This document shows positions 1-10,457 of a stretch of DNA of 64,000 nt, in pieces. The notes under the pieces were generated by a model that saw only the letters and a list, made by a program, of their open reading frames with translations, was not told where the DNA came from and ran no database searches. The translations under genes and the position numbers were made by a program. The DNA comes from Polymyxa betae. Lineage: Eukaryota > Endomyxa > Phytomyxea > Plasmodiophorida > Plasmodiophoridae. Each line of letters opens with the position of its first letter. Within the stretch, counting starts at the first letter, position 1. The stretch covers positions 124,001-188,000 of the forward strand of contig RBZT01000751.1 in NCBI GenBank assembly GCA_003693705.1. The letters run 5' to 3'.

Positions 1-108
1 ACGAAGATAGGGTCCATCGTATTGTACACTGTCCTGATGACGGTCACGAAGGTATTTGTCGACCAATATCCAGCCCATGATCAGAAATACGTTTCCAATA
101 ATCCACAT
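1..108 (-). CDS. Partial small membrane protein, N-terminal end
   Basis: An open frame runs on the minus strand from an ATG at 108 to the window edge with no stop (36 residues). It starts MWIIGNVFLIMGWILVDKYL, a single hydrophobic segment followed by a charged, hydrophilic stretch (KYLRDRHQ). That is the layout of a small single-pass membrane protein or of a signal-anchor N-terminus. The rest of the gene lies outside the window, so no family can be named. It is divergent from the BAG6-like gene at 298 with about 190 bp between the start codons, so the two probably share a promoter region. Confidence 0.4.
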   Translation of the reverse strand, partial: MWIIGNVFLIMGWILVDKYLRDRHQDSVQYDGPYLR

Positions 109-297
109 TCTTCTCCGCTAAACGAAATCTGCACCTCGTTGTTACGTCGCGACGAGATACAAACAATCTCTTATGAGAAACGGGTTCTGAAATAGTTCAG
201 TGACTTTGCATCAATCGTAATCAACGATTTGAAGGTTGTATTCAGAGAGAAAGTTCCGCAGGTGCGCAGCCCACATCTTATTGTAATCTGTTCAATC

Positions 298-2482
298 ATG
301 AGGGTGAAGCTACTCGATGGTGACGTTTTCGATCTCGATCTTGAGGTCACCGACACAACCATGGTCGACGAACTCAAGCGGATGATCGCCGAGCACGGCA
401 GTGGCGCGCCCATCGATCGCCAGCGTGTGATTTTTCGCGGCAAGGTTCTCAAGGAGGGTCATACTCTGCGAGAATATGGTAGAGGGCGATTTGTAATCAG
501 CCGAACTGTTTGTTTTAATCGTTTTTTTAGGTGTTGCTGCAGACTCAACAGTTCATTTAGTGACTCGTCCAGATACTGCCACCAATCCGCCTCAAACCGA
601 ACCTGCAGCCATCCCGGAACCTGTCCCTCCAGCTGCTTTAGGCGCCGGAGGCGTGTTCATGTCCACTGTGAACATCGGCGAAGGCGATGCATTGCCGGAT
701 TTCAACGATATCGTCAACCGCATGCTGACGTCGATTCCCGGCGCGCTCGGCGCCGCCGCTGCCACGACGATGCCCTCGACAGCGCCGCCTCAGGCGATCG
801 CCGCGCTGTCAGCCGTGGACGGTATCAGGCAGCAGCTGAACCATGTCGCCCGGGCGCTCTCTGCCAACGAAGCTGTCAATGATCTGTCCCTAGCTAACGA
901 CGTCCCTTCGGTCGCGCAAACGACCGCCCAACTACGAGAGCTCTGCTCCGCTTTGATCGTCCTGCTCAATCAGGTCCAAGGCGTCCTGCAGCGTCCTTCG
1001 TTAGCAACGGACCCGGAATCGCGAGCATCCACCGAACGTATCTGCAGCCAGCTGGCACAGGCGCTGGGCATGCTGGGCCCGGCCGTGCAGCAGCTGGGCG
1101 GCATACTGGCCCAGACCCAACTCGGGTCGGCCCCCGGACAGGAACACATCCAACTGCCTACAGCTGGCGTCACGGTCGCCATTCACGTCCCCGACAATGA
1201 CGGCGCCGCACCAGCGGAGCCGTCGGCTTCGCTGCCGGCCAACGGCCAGCCCGAGATGGCACCGCAGGCGTTCGCCCTGAATGGCCCGATCGGCGTTCGA
1301 GCGCGACGCGCAACGGCGCGCTCGTCGTCCAGCGATCGGTCGTTGAGCAATAACCGACCGTCGGCTGCCAGGCCCATGCTGCTGAATAACAGTATCGACC
1401 CGAATCAGAATCGGCCGGATCTATCTGCGATGCTGAATTCAGTTGCGACGATGCTGGGTGGCCATATGCGCCCTGGTCAAGTCCAAGGAGCATTGCCGCA
1501 GGCAGCTTTATTCCGGCCTTCAGCTACACAGGCGCCGGCCTCGCAACTACCGGGGCAGCAGTCGTCGTCTGCAACTCAAAGGACGGGGTCGCCGCAGCCC
1601 AATGGACCTCCACGCCCAGCGGGCCTTCCTGGAGCGGATCTGTTCCAGATGGTGGCACCGATGGTGTCTTCGATGCTGGGTGGCGTTGGCCACGCTACCG
1701 GCAGCATTGCGGATTTGGCGTCCTTCTTGCCTCATGGTGATACTTCCGACGAAGCTCCGAATCAGTTCGATGCGTTCTTGCATCACATCATGTCGAGACT
1801 GCAATTGTCCGATCTGATGGCTCTGTTTGGTGGCGATTGGTCCTGTCTGGAACCGATGCATCGCGACATTCGCTCCTCGCTTATTGAGAACTTCATGCAC
1901 GGCACTGATACGCCCGAGACTCGTCGACAAGTTGTTGATTCGATCACTGAATATCTGATCTCTCATATCAATGACGACGATGCTATCAATCCCGTGCGGT
2001 CTCGGATGCGATCAGGCACCGACATCGCTGCAGAATCTCGCACGATTCTCCAGCCGCATATCGAACGCATCGTTTTCTTTATTCTGAGCGATGCGAGTCC
2101 TTTCTCGTCCGAGCTGAAGAGGCTTTTGACTATTGCGATTGGGCACTGGATTGACTCAGCCAGCTCCTGGTTTACTGATGGCACTGCCTCTGTTGAAGCG
2201 TTGCTAAAGCGTTTAGTTCGCGCACGCATGGAATCCTTGGGACCAGAATTGGCTATGATGAGTTCGTTCTCAAGCGGTATTGTTGCATCCGTATTGATGC
2301 ATTGCCGATCGCAGTATATGGAGGCAGCTGCTATGGAGGAGTCTTCTCGTGGCCAGGAGCAGTGGATGTTGGAGCTGCCGCCGAATGTCGCTGTGGAATG
2401 GCGTCGCGTTATTGATGCTGACATGGTGCAACAAAGCAACATGCCAGAACAACGCCCGCTGTCCGATTCTTATCGGTCGTAA
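298..2482 (+). CDS. BAG6: BAG6/Scythe-like ubiquitin-domain chaperone
   Basis: Two exons (298-478 and 531-2482; intron 479-530, 52 nt, GT-AG) give 710 residues. The N-terminus is a ubiquitin-like domain (residues 1-75; MRVKLLDGDVFDLDLEV, then LREYG joined across the intron to STVHLVTRP). Next comes a long Pro/Gln/Ala/Ser-rich low-complexity region (about 80-380), then a helical part. The C-terminus ends RPLSDSYRS, close to the PPLSDAYLSG tail of animal BAG6, which strengthens the call well beyond the ubiquitin fold. In animals BAG6 holds hydrophobic clients with TRC35/UBL4A for tail-anchored insertion or proteasomal disposal, in cytosol and nucleus. The BAG domain itself cannot be confirmed by eye. 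Codon use is GC-rich compared with the flanks. Confidence 0.82.
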
Positions 2483-3083
2483 TAATTCTTGAATTATAAA
2501 TTGTTTTTCAGCTCAGCTCATTGTCACCATTTTCCAAACGCTGAAAGTGTTTATGTAAAATCCAGTTCCTAGTTTGAGGGGAAACAAAGCAGCAAATGCT
2601 TCAAATCCTGATTTCTTTGTCTAAATAAACAGGTTGTGGAAGATTCGGTTGTCTATGGCTGAAAGACACCAACTGTTCGATTCCAGCATTTTCAGCATCC
2701 ATACGTGACATAACAAAATGAACAGCGAATGCAAATACCTTGCCGATTGAAGAGCTGGGATGCCGAAAACTTTAAAAGCAGACATGTGCATAAGCGAGAG
2801 GGCTCATGGACACCTTTGATTCTTAGCTTCAGATACCTGGCATCAAGTTAAGCCAAATCTGGAGCGGAGAGAGATGAGCTAACCTAAATACTTTATCGGT
2901 TTCTATCCGAAATGTTTGCATTTCAGCAGGGCCCATTGATCTGTAGGCCAAAGAGAGCTAGCTGAAGCCTAGTTGCAGCAATCTATTGATGGTTCAATGT
3001 TCAAAATATTATCAAGCTAACCAATTAATCTCGGCGATGTAGCATAGTACTTTGAGTTCGGAAGCTCGATTGGATTTCATAAG
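2483..3083. other. Intergenic, no gene seen
   Basis: AT-richer sequence between the BAG6-like stop and the next start codon. It holds stop codons in all frames and no open frame of note. A GTTCGATTCC near 2671 resembles a tRNA B box but has no matching cloverleaf around it. It probably holds the 3' UTR of the upstream gene and the promoter of the downstream one. Confidence 0.5.
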
Positions 3084-3455
3084 ATGAGCCAAATAGCTGT
3101 TACCGCTGCTTATACCGAATGCCGAAGCGGCGATGCGACTTTCGTGCCCGGTTCGCTTCTGAACGCTATCGAAGATATCAGAGAACAGCAATGCGCCGTG
3201 GTTTTCGCAGCTGAAGACGTACCGGCCCTTGATCTGCGTTGTCGTTTGCGTCTATGGGTCCTTATCGAGGGTCATCCCGAGATTGACCACGACCAGATGA
3301 TCGGGTTCGGCGAGAAGCTTCTGTGGGGATTGGATGCGATCATGTTCCGTTTCAGAGATTCCCGACAATACAAAGAACAGCATTATGTCCGGCTTGGTTT
3401 CAAGCAGACTATGGGACGTCATGATTTAGGGTCGCGATATAAATTGGAATGCTAA
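3084..3455 (+). CDS. Hypothetical protein, 123 aa
   Basis: A single open exon starts at ATG (MSQIAVTAAYTECRSGDA) and ends DLGSRYKLEC. The protein is soluble and mixed in composition, with no signal peptide or membrane segment. I do not recognise the family. The middle (LRLWVLIEGHPEIDHDQMIG) looks like an ordered alpha/beta fold and not random translation. Base composition is GC-rich like the neighbouring genes while both flanks are AT-rich, which favours a real gene. An extra exon on either side cannot be excluded. Confidence 0.5.
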   Translation: MSQIAVTAAYTECRSGDATFVPGSLLNAIEDIREQQCAVVFAAEDVPALDLRCRLRLWVLIEGHPEIDHDQMIGFGEKLLWGLDAIMFRFRDSRQYKEQHYVRLGFKQTMGRHDLGSRYKLEC

Positions 3456-3969
3456 TCGGGGATCTTTTGAGCTTCAATAAGCGGCCCCGATGGAAGCATG
3501 ATATCGTCAGGCCGCTCTGAGGCGGCGTTTTTTCTGTCCATCCAGTCGTCGCTAAGCATTCGAGAAGCTTCAGTGGGTGACGACTTGACTTTCATCCAAT
3601 CGAAGAGCCGTTAACTCTTTTCAAGGCCAACAATTCAGCTATTCTGACTTTAATCGAAATGATATAGAGAAAGTGATATCTGATTTATTGATAGAAGATA
3701 ATGACCATGATCGTGATATAGCTTGACCCTATCAATTTGTAAATGGAAACTACCACATTGATCATGTAAAAAGAATATCAACGCAACAGACCTGTCACTA
3801 CGAAACAACCAGATAGAGACGAAGCAACCAAGAAACTATAATCGTCAAAATAACAAAGGATGTCGCAGAGCTGGTTGACATCCGTCGAGCAATTGTTACA
3901 GGATGTAGCGGAGCTGCAAAACGAGCTTGGCAAACTCAAGACCAGAAATTTATTGATTTAAAGTTTGGA
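3456..3969. other. Intergenic stretch with one very short open frame
   Basis: Mostly AT-rich, without long open frames. A 33-codon frame at 3860-3961 (plus) starts MSQSWLTSVEQLLQDVAELQ and has a heptad-like hydrophobic pattern. It could be a tiny coiled-coil protein, an exon of something unseen, or chance. The stretch just after 3455 is GC-rich and may be the 3' UTR of the previous gene. Confidence 0.3.
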
Positions 3970-4470
3970 TTATGTCAGAGATAGAAAAACCTCAAAAGGC
4001 TCAACATCGTCCTGGCGGTCCCCAATCTTGTGAACGACCGCCGTATAGGCCATAGGAATTGACTGAAGACCAGCAGCTCCTGCACCAAGGGAGGCGGCAA
4101 CGGCAGCAGGACTCAAAGAGAATGCAGCAGGAAGGAGTGCTTCAATCACATGCTTACAATGAGCAATGTCTGATGATAGATTGAAATGAAATATCCATCT
4201 CAATCCACCATCGTCACGACGCAGACCGCCTTGCATATTAAACGTGGCAATTGCATCACATACACGATCAGCTAACGCCTGGCTATGTTGCTGAATCCAG
4301 AGACGATTTAGTTTGACAACAAGGATTGGGTCTTCATCTGTCAGCAACAAGTCTTTGAGAAGCGAGGCTTCTTCAGACTTCTCCAGCGAAAGCCATTTCG
4401 ATATCAAGCTGACGGCATGGCTAGGTTGCGGGAATTCGGCCTGGACTTCGGAATACGACCTGGATTGCAT
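3970..4470 (-). CDS. Hypothetical protein, about 166 aa
   Basis: The minus-strand frame begins at ATG 4470 (MQSRSYSEVQAEFPQPSHAV); the frame is open a little further upstream but with no earlier ATG. The protein is helical in character with an Ala-rich segment near residue 125 (PAAVAASLGAGAAG) and no signal peptide. A segment with RWIFHFNLSS followed by a helix is faintly like a small adaptor domain, but I cannot assign a family. It ends FEVFLSLT. The 33-codon frame on the opposite strand stops 8 bp away. Confidence 0.45.
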   Translation of the reverse strand: MQSRSYSEVQAEFPQPSHAVSLISKWLSLEKSEEASLLKDLLLTDEDPILVVKLNRLWIQQHSQALADRVCDAIATFNMQGGLRRDDGGLRWIFHFNLSSDIAHCKHVIEALLPAAFSLSPAAVAASLGAGAAGLQSIPMAYTAVVHKIGDRQDDVEPFEVFLSLT

Positions 4471-5041
4471 TGCGAAGAGATGGTACGAGCCCGTTTGCAA
4501 TTGGATCCCCGGGGCTCTATCGACATCAGGCGTTGCAATTCAGTATCAATTTGAATTACGGAATTCTATGTCGACGGAAACGCACTTTTCCAGGCGTCGG
4601 GCTGCGCCGTCGGATCGCCATATGTAACATGATAAATATGATGGACAGACTACGCACGCGATAGCACAGCCGAATGTCATTGTAATTCCCAACCCTTTTT
4701 GGTAACATTATCCCAGGTGGACCTGAGATTGCAGAACTGAGCGTTTGCTCCAGGCGTCGCTTAAGCAACATCTTTCGCCCGAATGTCTTGTTATCAAGAT
4801 TCGTTTAACTAGATGATTGCAGGAACTTACTTTACAAACTGTGTTAATAAGCTTATCTATCTGTCTATTAGTTTTGTTAGCAGCAGCGTCGACTGTCTAA
4901 AGATTCCAATAGATTTCTGTTTTGAGATGTTCAATGATGTTGTCCTTTGCTATTTAGCCTGCAAGGTCAGTCTAGAAAATCTACTTTGAAGAAGAAAGGT
5001 GGAGAAACACGAACAACAGCTTACATACTGTATTTCAAACG
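4471..5041. other. Intergenic, no gene seen
   Basis: AT-rich in its second half, with stops in all frames and only short scattered open frames. It shares an 18-bp exact match (4765-4782) with the last exon of the secreted orphan gene (7531-7548). It lies upstream of one minus-strand gene and downstream of another, so it probably carries a promoter and a 3' UTR. Confidence 0.4.
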
Positions 5042-5878
5042 TCACCATGATTGCATTTTGAACGATCGGAAGGCGATGCTGCCTCCATGGTCCGATGTCC
5101 GGGTGAAGACAACACCGCCATCGTCGGCGACTTTGAGACGCCAACGGCCGTCTTCAAATTCGCCGACTTCTAATCGGTCACCGTTTTTCATGCCGATGGA
5201 GAACTCCGCCTTGATGACGGGCTCAGCGACGGCGTCGCCCTCGAGTGAAGAGGCGCAACCATCTGCTTTAACAGTGATAAGTTGGCGCAACCCGATCCAA
5301 AGCTTAACTGTTTTACCATCCTGCGCGTCTCCTTCATCATCAATTGGTTCTGGCGCCGTCCTGCGCCTCTTGGCATTAGGCTCGGGCGCCTGTTGATGAA
5401 CAGGCTCCGAGCACGCTGCTCCGATTTCGCCGGCGAGTCGCACCGCCTTGGAAAACAGCGCCGGATCCTCGAATCCTTTGCCTTCCAGCAAGGCTAGCGC
5501 CACCGCTTTCACTATGCAGCGACAGTCGGTCGGCCGTGGACATGGCTGCTGGGCGTGGGCGGCCGCCTTGTCCAATAACTTCGCGTTCATGTATATTACG
5601 TCGTCGAACTGGAGACATTCGACGCCGACATCGATTGGGAATCGTCGGAACGAGATCGGATCTGTCTCGCCTGGGATATAATGGGCGACAGTCGACAAAA
5701 TGCGCTCCAACCCTTCGGTCTCCACGACCGGAAGCTCGGCAACGATGCGCGCAAGCATTGTATTTGAAGGCTCGACCACACCTTTCTTCACGGTGATGAC
5801 GTGGTCCGGAAGGACCAACGCCGTCTTATTCAAGAAGCTCGGAAGCCATGGAAGATCCTTATATTCAGCCGCCGACAT
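5042..5878 (-). CDS. Hypothetical protein, 278 aa
   Basis: Single-exon frame from ATG 5878 (MSAAEYKDLPWLPSFLNKTA) to a stop at 5042. The N-terminal two thirds are helical and soluble. A basic stretch near residue 170 (NAKRRRT) may be a nuclear localisation signal, and it is followed by an acidic patch (PIDDEGDAQDG). The C-terminal 90 residues look like a beta-rich domain (KTVKLWIGLRQLITVKADG, RWRLKVADDGGVVF). I do not recognise a family. The gene lies 16 bp downstream of the GHKL ATPase stop on the same strand; the spacing is close enough for shared transcription but does not prove it. Confidence 0.6.
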   Translation of the reverse strand: MSAAEYKDLPWLPSFLNKTALVLPDHVITVKKGVVEPSNTMLARIVAELPVVETEGLERILSTVAHYIPGETDPISFRRFPIDVGVECLQFDDVIYMNAKLLDKAAAHAQQPCPRPTDCRCIVKAVALALLEGKGFEDPALFSKAVRLAGEIGAACSEPVHQQAPEPNAKRRRTAPEPIDDEGDAQDGKTVKLWIGLRQLITVKADGCASSLEGDAVAEPVIKAEFSIGMKNGDRLEVGEFEDGRWRLKVADDGGVVFTRTSDHGGSIAFRSFKMQSW

Positions 5879-5894
5879 CGCGACAGACGGGCCT

Positions 5895-6978
5895 TCAACC
5901 TGAGAGCTCAGAAACCCTAAACCCTATACTAGGACGTCTCACTTCCTTCTGAAATTCCCCCAGAATTAATCGTCGCGAAGTTCGCGAAATGAGGTGGTGA
6001 TTAAACGCGCGAGCGTCAGTTGGGATCGGTTGCTCCCGTAAAATACCACAATATAGACGTCGAAAATCCGGATATTTCTCGATCGCTTGATTGAGAACGA
6101 ACGCGAGACCTTTAAGGACAGTTTTATCATCTGGGACGTCACGATCGCGATCCAGCGTCAGCCAGTCGAGATCGTATCCGAAGCAGATGTCAGCCTCATC
6201 CGGTTCGCCAACAGCGACCGACTTGTAGAACAAGCGACCTTTGTGGCGGTCGTCCAGTAAGACGCTACCGTATTCAGTTCGGAAGCACCGAGCGGTATCC
6301 ATGTTCGAGTCCAGGAAAAGAAAATTTTCTTCTAATGAACGTTGGACGCTACGCCAATCTTTCACAAGTACTTCGATCACCGTGTCTTTGTTATCCTTCT
6401 GTTTCGCAGCTCTTTTCGTCTTAATATAGTACAAGACGGTCGTATCGGGAGCGAATTCTGACAGATCATCAAGACGTTCGCGCACGTCAGCGGCAGGATT
6501 GTGGAAATCGAACTTGTAGAAGTCCTGACCGGTCTTCATTACAACGGCGTACTCCTTGTCGGAGCTTTTTCGTTGGTGGAAATGTTCGCGCGTTGCCAGC
6601 AACACAGCGAGCTTGAAACCCTCGCCGTGATATCCTATGGCACCGCTGCGACCTCCATCGCGTTTCGTGCTATGACCCAGAGTCAAGCAGTCCTCTGAGA
6701 TGAACGCATTCTTATTGATATATTTGATCTTTCGAGCCTCTCGATCAAGTTCGATCGCAGCGCGAAGCGTGCCGTCAGGAGCTTGAAAAGACCAGCCGTT
6801 TTTGTTGCGAACAACCTGTACGATGTCGTCAGAACTGGACACGTTCGCCTACAGTTAAATCGCCCTGCAAGCCTTTACGGGCTTCGTCCCATAAATTGAC
6901 GATCCATTCCCGATGGGCCTCTTCTTCGCCCCAGCCTGTTACCAGGTAATTCAGGTTTAACCCTGTGCTGACGTGCAT
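5895..6978 (-). CDS. Orphan GHKL (HATPase_c-type) ATPase
   Basis: Proposed exons 6978-6853 and 6815-5895 (intron 6816-6852, 37 nt) give 348 residues in frame. The upstream exon holds GWGEEEAHREWIVNLWDEAR. A GHKL-type ATP-binding pattern follows: STKRDGG then IGYHGEGFKLAVLLA, where the G-x-G-F-K lid motif is the key residue set. An upstream conserved Glu/Asn helix (AHREWIVNLWDEA) is where the family keeps its catalytic residue. Similar proteins of unknown role occur in fungi and other eukaryotes, as I recall them; no partner domain (kinase, gyrase, MutL, HSP90) is present. The true start may lie in a further upstream exon. The codons near the stop contain a TTTAGGG-like stretch (5911-5928). 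Confidence 0.6.
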
Positions 6979-7217
6979 ATTAGCAACAGATTTGCTGGCA
7001 AGAAATTGATGGATAGGAGTGCTGTCGAACTAGAATGCTCAGTTCCAGTTGCTGCTCGTTGGTCAAACGAGGTTCCAGCTCAGTTTTAGTTTGAAATTGT
7101 CAATTATTATCTCTCAAGTTAAATGCAGATATCATTCCCATTACAGAAAATGCAATCAGAATCAAGCAAACAAACATTATATTTTTACAACAATGCGGTT
7201 ATCTTATAAGATACAAC

Positions 7218-8428
7218 TCAAACGATAATCTGTTCTGACGCTGAGAGTCTGTCACTTCCCCGAACGTCAACTGATCCGGATTCACCATATGTCAGTTTGG
7301 TGGCATTATGGTAGAGTGATCCATTAATCATGTTTTCGTCGAAACCTTTGGACGTGGCTTCAGCAGCGCGTCCTGAACCCGCGCCGTTATCGATGGCCAC
7401 ATCTGATTCGAGTTTGCTTTTCTCCCATCTCGACCTAAGATCCTTCGTGCCGCTGTTATCCACCAAGTTCGCTTGCTCGTATAATCCTTGAGCACGCTTG
7501 ACGTATTGAGCACTCCGGTCTTTAGCTTGAGCAACATCTTTCGCCCGAGCGCCCTCTGGAGTGATTTCAGTATCAGACTTGCCTGCTTTTTCACTTTCTT
7601 GTGCATTATGAGTAAGCTGTCTAGCTTTCACATCTTGTTGGTGATCCCATACTATCTTTAAATTCACTGTCAGTTCTATTCGAAATTATGCCGACACTTA
7701 TCATACATCGATATCAAGAATATTTGCATAGTCTTGGGTCTTCGCAGAATCGGCTGCCAACGATCCACGACCTCCGTAAGGCGACACCGCGACATCCTGG
7801 CTTCTTGCTGCATTATGAACACCTCGATCAATAACCGACTGAGACGTGTTATGGCTAAAAAGAGTCTGCCTGGCCAGATCAGTAGTATCTGTATTCTGGC
7901 GTCTTTTCGCGACCTCCAATGCTGCTGTATTTGACCGCAATCCTGCTTAATGGTTAATCTCAATTCCTGTGGATTCGCCTCTGCCATTACCATCATTAAT
8001 GTCAGCTGCCTGTGATTGATACTGAGTAGCCAACCCAGCATCACTTTGAGCGTTTCTTATAAAGCCGTGCTGCCCAACTTCTCGATCCATACTGAAGTTG
8101 AATGTGCCTCGATCATATTCGGTAGCGAGCGAATCGGTAGCTGCGCCAATGGCAGCGTCCCTGAAAACAGATATCGATGATCTGTTAAGTGGATACAGAT
8201 TCCATCAAACCTGTCCAAGTTCTCATTACGAGTATGGCCTTGAGAATGAGCCCCTCTTCTGTAGTTGTCAGTCGTCAATACATGATCGTCCTGGATCAGT
8301 GTGTCGTCTATCACAGTTTGTCCACCTTTGTTGAAAGCATTCTTCTCAAAGTTGTCATTTCTGACGAAAGCGGTCTCAACACAGAACTGCACTACAGCAC
8401 TTATTAGCAACACCTTGCCTAAGTTCAT
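7218..8428 (-). CDS. Secreted orphan protein A, Asp/Arg/Ala-rich
   Basis: Four exons join in frame (8428-8211, 8160-7991, 7942-7707, 7655-7218; introns of 50, 48 and 51 nt) to give 353 residues. The N-terminus is a signal peptide (MNLGKVLLISAVVQFCVETA). The mature part is hydrophilic, rich in D, R, A, N, Q and S, with no cysteine-rich fold and no membrane segment. Recurrent pieces include EYDRGTF, DRGVHNAARSQDVAV and ERSAEAG-like stretches. In signal peptide, size and composition it matches the protein at 54227-55381, so the two appear to be paralogs. Role unknown. A long, charged secreted protein of this type could be a wall, cyst or host-facing component, which is inference only. Confidence 0.72.
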
Positions 8429-8548
8429 CTTTCTTGGAGTTATTCGTCAGTTTACTAACTGACCATATATGCGAATTTCAAGGGGGCACCTTTATCGGAG
8501 GATTGTAAATCTTAAGGATAATCATGTTTTTGATCGAGCGAATGCAAT

Positions 8549-8911
8549 TCACAGGTTTATACATGGTCTATTCCCGCTGGTTTCGAAACTGGATGGTAAT
8601 GCCCGACTTTCTGGGAGCCAAGTCGCCAGCAACGTCATACGGCGACGAAAGGCAAACCAATCTGGATTCGAATAGATTGGAAGCCATTCTTCAAATCGTT
8701 TTCGGACTGAATCGAAATCCTGCTTAGAATATTTCGGGTGGTTCACGTGCTCATCTATCCAAGAATTGAAACTACTAGTGAGCATCTTCTCTGATAGAAC
8801 AGGATAAAGAACACTGTGCTTAAAGCTATCGCTCAAGTTCTGAATATCAGAGGTCAGATAGTCGATTTGTGGCCCTTCACGCCAATTAGGAAATGTTCCT
8901 GAAATACCCAT
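8549..8911 (-). CDS. Hypothetical protein, 120 aa
   Basis: Minus-strand frame from ATG 8911 (MGISGTFPNWREGPQIDYLT) to a stop at 8549. The first 90 residues are helical and charged (FEEWLPIYSNPDWFAFRRR) and look coded; the last 25 are less convincing and could be read-through of an intron. It starts 22 bp downstream of the pseudouridine synthase stop on the same strand. No family is recognised. Confidence 0.4.
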   Translation of the reverse strand: MGISGTFPNWREGPQIDYLTSDIQNLSDSFKHSVLYPVLSEKMLTSSFNSWIDEHVNHPKYSKQDFDSVRKRFEEWLPIYSNPDWFAFRRRMTLLATWLPESRALPSSFETSGNRPCINL

Positions 8912-8932
8912 CAGAACAATTAGATTCGAGAC

Positions 8933-9941
8933 TCAGAGCGTTGTACCATCAGAGTAGGTGAGCAGCAAGCCATCAGCAGGGGCGATTGGAATCTGGACCC
9001 GTGCTGGACCACGATAGGCAGCACGAATCACATCCAGCGGAATGACACCTGCAGAAACCAATACAATAGCTCCGATCATCATTCGTATCTGGTTATAAGC
9101 GAACGAAACGCCGGTGATCTTGAATCGCCAGAATCGCGACGATCGAATTTGGACCGAGTCGACGGTGATATCTTCAACCGTTCGATTAAGATGTGGATCG
9201 CGTTGGAACGTGATCGCGTCGATTTGCGCTTGATCGAGCTGTGACTTCTCATCTTCGGTTAAAACGAACGGCAATGGGGTCCTCGAATGCAATGGAGTTC
9301 GGGATTTACAGAAATTATGAACATTGGCAGAACCGATTAAGGCTGTCATGGCACGACGCCAATCGTGTTCAGAATCGTCAGGAAGACAATCATAAGGAAC
9401 CAAATATTCGTACACACGGCGTGCGTTTTTGAATCGAGCTTTCCACCTCTTCGGGACCGAAACAGCTGAGATGACTTGAATGTCATCAGGCAGAATCGCA
9501 TTTAGATCTGAAGACAGCTGGTGCAAAGGTGCATCATCAAGCAATAGTTTAGCTGAGCATACAGTACCGCTGGAATGAACTCCAGCATCAGTTCGGCTTG
9601 AACGAGACCTAATTGGAATTTGATTTCAAACTTGCTCGGATAAGCAATTGCCATACCAGCCGATCTTATCGAGATAACCTAAACATAATTAGACTGTGGG
9701 ATATCAGAAAGTTGACGTCTTACCATAGTTCGAATCTCGAATACAGCCTAACTTAAACAGAGCTTGCTCGAGCTCACGCTCGATCGTAGAAACGCCAGAA
9801 TGGTCCGGCTGCTTCTGCAGACCTATAGCTCAGATTAGCAGATTTCTGAACGATATCAGACTCTGATAACCTCTATAATTAGTGCCTATATAGCCCACTA
9901 CCAATCCTGTATTCTTCTTTCTTCGAACTGATACAGAACAG
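8933..9941 (-). CDS. PUS1: tRNA pseudouridine synthase, PUS1/TruA family
   Basis: Exons joined across short introns read, in order: GLVVGYIGTNYRGYQ (about 9915-9865), then SLQKQPDHSG...LEQALFKLGCI, then GYLDKIGW, then the catalytic exon with SSRTDAGVHSSGTV (the RTDAGVH motif carries the catalytic Asp), then 9544-8933 containing ARRVYEYLVPYD and FAYNQIRMMIGAIV. This is the TruA-type order, and the spacing fits PUS1/PUS2. The enzyme isomerises uridines in tRNAs, in nucleus and/or mitochondria. The first exon, before RRKKNTGLVV, is not resolved; a short minus-strand frame at 10108-10296 is a candidate. The protein ends DGTTL, somewhat shorter than yeast Pus1. Confidence 0.85.
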
Positions 9942-10107
9942 AACTGACGTCGACAGGAACGTGACAGAGATATCATCCAACAGTGACCAGAATATCAGAA
10001 ATTCAATATTGGCAGTGCTAAGGGTCGCCCAATATATTGATGCCTTGTATATTCTACCTCCTATCAATAGACAGGTCTGCAAGACGTCGCGAGGATTTCT
10101 ATCAGAT

Positions 10108-10296
10108 TTATATTGCGCAGTCGTTAGGTAACATCAGAGAGCAGGTTTTGCCTTTGGGGTGAGCTTCATCAGCTAGATCGTGAGCATAGACTGCTGCAAT
10201 GGCTCGATATCGGGATTGCATACAGTCTGCCGTAACCGATTTATCGAGCCATACATCGGGCTCTGGATTCGGTGCCGACATCGTCGATTTCATCAT
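10108..10296 (-). CDS. Short frame, possible first exon of PUS1 or small protein
   Basis: A 62-codon minus-strand frame starts MMKSTMSAPNPEPDVWLDKS and contains a well-formed helical stretch (SRYRAIAAVYAHDLADEA). Its composition looks coded. It could be the N-terminal exon of the adjacent pseudouridine synthase or a separate small gene divergent from the RING ligase. I could not find a clean splice junction to decide. Confidence 0.3.
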   Translation of the reverse strand: MMKSTMSAPNPEPDVWLDKSVTADCMQSRYRAIAAVYAHDLADEAHPKGKTCSLMLPNDCAI

Positions 10297-10457
10297 GCTC
10301 TTCTTTCGACTAGCCTTCAGAATGTTGTTTACTCAATATGTACTGAATGTATTAAGATCGTCTGTATTCAGCTGTTTGAAATTTGAATCGGCGAGAAACT
10401 CAACTTCGTCAAAAGGTCAATACGTTTTATAATCAGAGCCAGAATGCCAATAATAAA

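Noticed and set aside
2641..2700. Possible tRNA gene with A- and B-box-like stretches (TGGCTGAAAG, TGTTCGATTCC)
   Set aside because: The boxes are too close together and no acceptor, anticodon or T stem can be formed.
4501..4580. GGATCCCCGGGG, GAATTC and GTCGAC close together, like a vector polylinker
   Set aside because: The order and spacing do not match a cloning polylinker and the flanks look like the rest of the genome.
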